Positions 60,094 through 64,000 of a stretch of 64,000 bases of DNA are shown in pieces; within the stretch, counting starts at the first letter, position 1; each line of letters starts with the position of its first letter. The DNA comes from Bilophila wadsworthia ATCC 49260 (GTDB lineage Bacteria; Desulfobacterota; Desulfovibrionia; Desulfovibrionales; Desulfovibrionaceae), in contig NZ_JNJP01000003.1 in NCBI RefSeq assembly GCF_000701705.1, positions 101,571 to 165,570 of the forward strand, given 5' to 3'. The notes beneath the pieces were generated by a model, which saw nothing but the letters and a program-made list of their open reading frames with translations, did no database searches and had not been told where the DNA came from. Both the position numbers and the translations under genes were made by a program.

Positions 60094-60564
60094 ATGAGCA
60101 CTTCACCAGACCTTTGGGGGCAGGATATCGCCCTTGACGCTGCCGGACAGGCAAAGATCGCCGCGTCCGGAGAGCTGATCCTGACGGATGGCGTGGAAAC
60201 CGGGCTGCAGGACATCAGGCTGCGCCTTTTCACCCGGCTCGGCACGCTTTTTTATGATGATGAGTTCGGCTCGCTTGTCCACGACTGGATACTTGAGGAA
60301 AGCACGGAGGCGACCCGCGCCGCGTTCTGCTCCGAAGTCGTGATGCGGGTCGAAGCCGATCCCCGGGTGGCGCTCGGCTCCGTGTCCTGCTCCGTGCTGC
60401 TCTGGGACGAGCGGCGGCTGACGGCCTGGGTGCGCTGGACGTTCATCGGTGAGGACCATCCTCTCAATCTGGTGCTGCAGATCGATAAATCAACACAGAC
60501 GGCGGTAATCCAAGATGTCCACATTTCGGAAGCTCTCCTTGCCTCGCGTATCCAAGACGCTTGA
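60094..60564 (+). CDS. Baseplate protein gp46-like (gpW/gp25 family)
   Basis: 156 residues. GLQDIRLRLFTRLGTLFYDD, EFGSLVHDWILEEST and VVMRVEADPRVALGSV match Mu gp46 and the gpW/gp25 wedge family. The wedge holds the baseplate to the tube and sheath. It overlaps the baseplate J gene by 50 bases, an unusually long overlap for this operon. Confidence 0.82.
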   Translation: MSTSPDLWGQDIALDAAGQAKIAASGELILTDGVETGLQDIRLRLFTRLGTLFYDDEFGSLVHDWILEESTEATRAAFCSEVVMRVEADPRVALGSVSCSVLLWDERRLTAWVRWTFIGEDHPLNLVLQIDKSTQTAVIQDVHISEALLASRIQDA

Positions 60565-61708
60565 TGAAGTCCGCTCCGGGCTCTTCGCCCGGGTTGAAGA
60601 AGTGCAGGACGAGTATCAGGCAAAGGGCTGGCTTCCCGCCCGGATGAACCTGAACAAGGGCGTGATCCGTGGCCTGCTTGAGCTGGTCGCATGGATGTTT
60701 TTCCAGCTCTACCAGTTGCTTGAGGCGTTGCTGACGCAGGCCGTCCCGTTGCTCTCCGGCGGCGACTGGCTTGATCTGCACTGCGATCAGGTGGGCATCC
60801 AGCGTAAGGCCGCGACGAAGGCCAAGGGATGTGTGCGCTTCTATCGCTCGGAGCAGACGCCGGAGAGTCAGAATATTCCGATTCCGTCGGGCCGTATCGT
60901 CCGCACGCTTCCGGACGGCAAAGGCGAGGTCTACCGCTACGTGACGCTTGCCGACGCTGTGGTGCAGGCCGGGGAGGTATACGCCGACGTGCTCGTGGAG
61001 TCCGAAGCGTACGGTGCCGAAACGAACGCCGGGGCCGGACAGATCTGCGAGCTGGTGACGCCCGTGTCCGGCATCGATCGGGTCGGCAATACGGCTGACT
61101 GGCTGACGGATGAAGCGGCTTCGGACGAGTCGGACGAGCAGCTGCGCATCAGGTACATGTACGCGTGGCTCAGTCGCGCCGGTGTGACGTCCGCCGCCTA
61201 TCAGTCCGCCGCGCTGTCGGTAAAAGGCTGCATCGAAGCCGCCGTGGCCGACCAGCATCCACGCGGCGAGGGCACTATCGACGTCATCGTGCGCGGCTCG
61301 GCGGGCATTCCAACGGAAAATCTGCTGAGTGCCGTGGAAGAAGCCGTCAACACCGAGATCGTGATCAATCACGATCTGTTGGTGAAAGGTCCGACGCCCG
61401 TGGAAGTCGCGGTGCAGCTTGAGCTTGAGCTGTACTCCGGCGACGAGGCTGCCCTGAAGCTCTCGGCGGAGGGCTTTGTCAGAGCGATGTTCTCCAGGGA
61501 CGCTTCCCAGACCGGCGGGCACGTGCCTTTCGGCATCGGACATGACGTCATCCGCGACCGGCTGGCGGCGGGCATCATCACGCTGACCGGCGTGAAGCGC
61601 ATCGTCTGGGGCGGTTCGCTGGCCTCCGGAGACGTGACCGTGGCAGCGGACGGTCTGGCCGTGCTCAAGTCGGTGGCCGTGACGGCGAAGTGGGTGAGCG
61701 AGCGATGA
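60515..61708 (+). CDS. Baseplate J-like protein (gp47)
   Basis: 397 residues. The Baseplate_J pattern is evident: GDWLDLHCDQVGIQRKAATK, VRFYRSEQ with IPIPSGRIVRT, NAGAGQICELVTPVSGIDRV, then DEQLRIRYMYAWLSRAGVTS. It forms wedge arms of the baseplate with gp46 and gp48. The ATG at 60515 lies within gp46; a later in-frame start would remove conserved residues, so the overlap is likely real. Confidence 0.88.
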   Translation: MSTFRKLSLPRVSKTLDEVRSGLFARVEEVQDEYQAKGWLPARMNLNKGVIRGLLELVAWMFFQLYQLLEALLTQAVPLLSGGDWLDLHCDQVGIQRKAATKAKGCVRFYRSEQTPESQNIPIPSGRIVRTLPDGKGEVYRYVTLADAVVQAGEVYADVLVESEAYGAETNAGAGQICELVTPVSGIDRVGNTADWLTDEAASDESDEQLRIRYMYAWLSRAGVTSAAYQSAALSVKGCIEAAVADQHPRGEGTIDVIVRGSAGIPTENLLSAVEEAVNTEIVINHDLLVKGPTPVEVAVQLELELYSGDEAALKLSAEGFVRAMFSRDASQTGGHVPFGIGHDVIRDRLAAGIITLTGVKRIVWGGSLASGDVTVAADGLAVLKSVAVTAKWVSER

Positions 61709-62379
61709 GCTTTTATACCGATAAATCACCCTTCTGGCGCTATTGTCGGGACAGGCTGGCCCTGCCGTTCATCACGCAGGTCGGTGCTCTCGCGGCACTG
61801 ACGCACGGCATCTGCCGCTACGCGGACGATACGGCGAAGGATATGCGCTGGTTGCAGGCGCAGTTCCTTCCGCCGAAAGCCGACGAGGCCCTGATCCCGC
61901 TGTATGGGGACTCGCGGGGCGTTGAGCGGACGCGCTTCGACTCCGACCGGCAGTTCCGGCTGCGCGTCGAGCGGGCCTTCGCGTGGCACCGGCTCGGCCC
62001 GAAGACTTTCGGCATGCCGCAGATTTTACGGGAATACGGCTTTGGGTCATGCAGGATCGTCAACTGCCGTGACCAGAATCCGGATTTATACGCACATTTC
62101 GAGATTCGCCTGCTCAAGCCTCCGGCGGACTTTGCTGCTGATGACGTGGAGTGCGTCTTCGCGCTGGCTGACCAGTACAAGCCGGGCCGCTCGAAGCTGA
62201 GATGGGTGCAGTTCGGCGTTGAGCAGCAAGCTCCCATGAGCTTTGGCGCAAGCGCACAGTCAACGGTTATCGTTGATCATTTCGTGAAGGAAAAGGAATC
62301 GCTTCCACCACAGCCAGCACCGCTGGCGTTTGGAGCGGCCCTCCAGCAGATCGTCACCATAGAACATAGGATAGCGTAG
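61705..62379 (+). CDS. Tail protein I/gp48-like baseplate protein
   Basis: 224 residues from the ATG at 61705, overlapping baseplate J by four bases. WLQAQFLPPKADEALIPLYG, RFDSDRQFRLRVERAFAWHR and GPKTFGMPQILREYGFGSCR resemble the gpI/gp48 family that connects the wedge to the tail fibre. The C-terminal part (APMSFGASAQSTVIVDHF, then APLAFGAALQQIVTIEH) is an internal repeat, probably two fibre-docking segments. Confidence 0.75.
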   Translation: MSFYTDKSPFWRYCRDRLALPFITQVGALAALTHGICRYADDTAKDMRWLQAQFLPPKADEALIPLYGDSRGVERTRFDSDRQFRLRVERAFAWHRLGPKTFGMPQILREYGFGSCRIVNCRDQNPDLYAHFEIRLLKPPADFAADDVECVFALADQYKPGRSKLRWVQFGVEQQAPMSFGASAQSTVIVDHFVKEKESLPPQPAPLAFGAALQQIVTIEHRIA

Positions 62380-62381
62380 TT

Positions 62382-64000
62382 ATGGCGGAAACATCATTGC
62401 AAGGGATCTGGACGCAAAAAGGTCTGGATAAGGAAACGGCATTCCGGGCGGGTGGTACCCGCAAGGCTCTCACGCACGTCGCCGTCGGCGACGGCAACGG
62501 CACTATCCCTCTGGTCAGTGCATCACAGACCGGGCTTGTCCACGAAGTCTGGCGCGGGCTTGCCAATGCCGTCATGGCGAACCCGGATGACCCCACCGAT
62601 TTGCTCGTTGATGTTGTTATTCCAAACAATGTCGGCGGATTCTGGATTCGGGAATGGGGGATTTTCGACGAAGACGGCGAGCTCGTCGCCGTCGGCCCGC
62701 ATGACGAGATGCACAAGCCGCTGATCTCCACGGGACAGGCCGCCGAGTTTTTGGAAAGGTTTCATCTTCCTTCGGCCAATGCCTCTTTCGTCGAGATCAA
62801 GATCGCCAGTCAGGCTCTGGCCTCCCAACAGTACGTTGAAAGCGAAATTGCTGCGCACGATGCCGATCTGAATGCGCACGGGATGTTGGCCCGCAAAAGC
62901 GTCGAGATCATTGCCGGTACGGGCCTCTCCGGGGGCGGCCCGCTGTCCAGTGACGTTACACTCTCCGCGAAGCTCGACGGGAAGACCACGCAGGCCGCTG
63001 CGGACGGCGCGATCACCGTGAAAGATGTGGCGATTGGTGGGGATCTCGGGGATCTGGCGAGTGCGCGGGGGCAGATTGGTGACTATCGCACCAAGCTTCC
63101 TGCAGGGACCGATCTGAACGATATTATCTCATCCGGCACATACATTGTTTACTCCGGAAACTGTACCAATGTGCCGATGAATGGGATGGACGGATATTAT
63201 GTCCTTCGTGTGTTCGGCGATGCTACAAACCCCAATGCGGCGGTTCAGAAAATCTACTCGCGTATGGGTACGGCGGGGCCTGAATGGTCGCGCCGACGCA
63301 TAAGCGACGGCACATGGCAGCCGTGGCAACAACTCGTTCAGACAAACTACATTGGGGACGGCGTCAGGGTGTCACGTTCTAAAGCCCTTCCCGATGGTAC
63401 GGGTGGTCTATGTATTCTTTCCGTGCCTGAGTACGAGGGCGCGACGGCATCGACCGCCGGGACAAGCGGCCTTGTACCGGCTGCCGATGCCGGGCAGCAT
63501 GAAAGCTTCCTGACAGGAGGTGGGGAGTACAAGCCCGCACTCTCAACTGGCGGCGGCGTCATGACGGGCAGCATCCAGATCAATGATCTTGAAAATGCGA
63601 TCGGGGCTGCACCCTCTACCAATACTGAGCGCGGCCTGTTTCTTGGCGACAAAAACAGTGTGATCATGGGCGGGTTCGATGTCATACAGCGCGCATCGGA
63701 TAACGCTAAATACACGCAATTCTATTCAAAAAATAGCAGTGGACATATCACGTCCATTGCTGCTGTGACTTATGAAGACGGCACGAGAGAACTTGTGGCG
63801 GATAGCCCTCTCCAAATCAACGACATACAAATAAAACAGGTTGTTGACGGCGGAAGAAGGGTAATCGTGCTCTCTGGGGCGCGTGGCAAGCAAGGGCATT
63901 CATTTCGTTTTTCCCCGGACACGGGGGAGGCATATATGGATGGCCGTGTAATACATGCGAAAGCCGATACCGCCGGATACGCAGATACCGCCGGGAGTGC
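62382..64000 (+). CDS. Tail fibre protein, incomplete at the window end
   Basis: At least 539 codons, open at the right edge. Starts MAETSLQGIWTQKGLDKETA; residues about 28-150 match the tail-collar fibre N-terminus (ALTHVAVGDGNG; GFWIREWGIFDEDGELVAV), which docks on the baseplate. Later GTGLSGGGPLSSDVTLSAKL and repeated short strand motifs form the shaft; the visible end (KADTAGYADTAGSA) is low complexity. It decides host range. Codon use becomes more AT-rich after about 63,600, as is usual for exchangeable fibre ends. Confidence 0.88.
   Translation, partial: MAETSLQGIWTQKGLDKETAFRAGGTRKALTHVAVGDGNGTIPLVSASQTGLVHEVWRGLANAVMANPDDPTDLLVDVVIPNNVGGFWIREWGIFDEDGELVAVGPHDEMHKPLISTGQAAEFLERFHLPSANASFVEIKIASQALASQQYVESEIAAHDADLNAHGMLARKSVEIIAGTGLSGGGPLSSDVTLSAKLDGKTTQAAADGAITVKDVAIGGDLGDLASARGQIGDYRTKLPAGTDLNDIISSGTYIVYSGNCTNVPMNGMDGYYVLRVFGDATNPNAAVQKIYSRMGTAGPEWSRRRISDGTWQPWQQLVQTNYIGDGVRVSRSKALPDGTGGLCILSVPEYEGATASTAGTSGLVPAADAGQHESFLTGGGEYKPALSTGGGVMTGSIQINDLENAIGAAPSTNTERGLFLGDKNSVIMGGFDVIQRASDNAKYTQFYSKNSSGHITSIAAVTYEDGTRELVADSPLQINDIQIKQVVDGGRRVIVLSGARGKQGHSFRFSPDTGEAYMDGRVIHAKADTAGYADTAGS

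Overview
The window reads as a stack of mobile DNA in a high-GC, probably deltaproteobacterial (Desulfovibrionaceae-like; inference, low confidence) host. No housekeeping gene, tRNA, rRNA or CRISPR array was recognised. Three kinds of element are present.

(1) Positions 1-42,000 are the backbone of a conjugative element (ICE or plasmid) with an IncI/Dot-Icm-type type IV secretion system, transcribed leftwards. Read in transcription order from the right: a winged-helix replication-initiator-like protein, DotH, DotG, DotE/IcmC, IcmD, DotI/IcmL, DotO/IcmB, a TraW-like protein, DotA, a small cytosine-methylase-like protein, a two-TM protein, DotD, DotC, DotB, a PP-loop (PAPS-reductase-like) protein, IcmT, small unknowns, an ArdC-like protein and topoisomerase III.

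(2) Two of these transfer genes are split by integrated mobilizable elements (IMEs). IME1 (about 13,404-25,187) sits in dotO and separates its Walker A from its Walker B motif. IME2 (about 28,452-38,002) sits in icmD. Both have short imperfect direct repeats at their ends and the same backbone order: tyrosine integrase, AlpA-like regulator, long GC-rich inverted repeat, oriT-like region, MobC/NikA-like protein and a NikB/MobA-type relaxase. The cargo lies between the relaxase and the left end. IME1 cargo is an IS481 and an IS1595 copy, then a predicted periplasmic methionine-repair cassette: methionine-rich secreted peptide, response regulator, sensor kinase, CcdA-thioredoxin fusion and secreted MsrAB. 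IME2 cargo is an AT-rich two-gene operon, a SNF2-family helicase plus an Hsp70/actin-fold ATPase with a DnaJ-like cysteine motif, a candidate undescribed defence module. The joined gene fragments read in frame in both cases, so precise excision should restore both transfer genes.

(3) Positions 42,650-64,000 are the late region of a Mu-like contractile-tailed prophage, transcribed rightwards: a (CT)21 tract, a DNA methyltransferase with a likely Mrr-type nuclease tail, portal, gpF with a C-terminal nuclease-toxin-like domain, protease/scaffold, decoration protein, major capsid, gp36- and gpG-like proteins, sheath, tube, tail assembly chaperones with a GGGAAAG frameshift site, tape measure, hub, spike, gp46-, gp47- and gp48-like baseplate proteins, and a tail fibre that runs off the window. 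Three copies of a terminator-plus-conserved-tail repeat separate the phage blocks. No terminase, transposase or lysis gene is visible, so the left part of the prophage is absent from this window.
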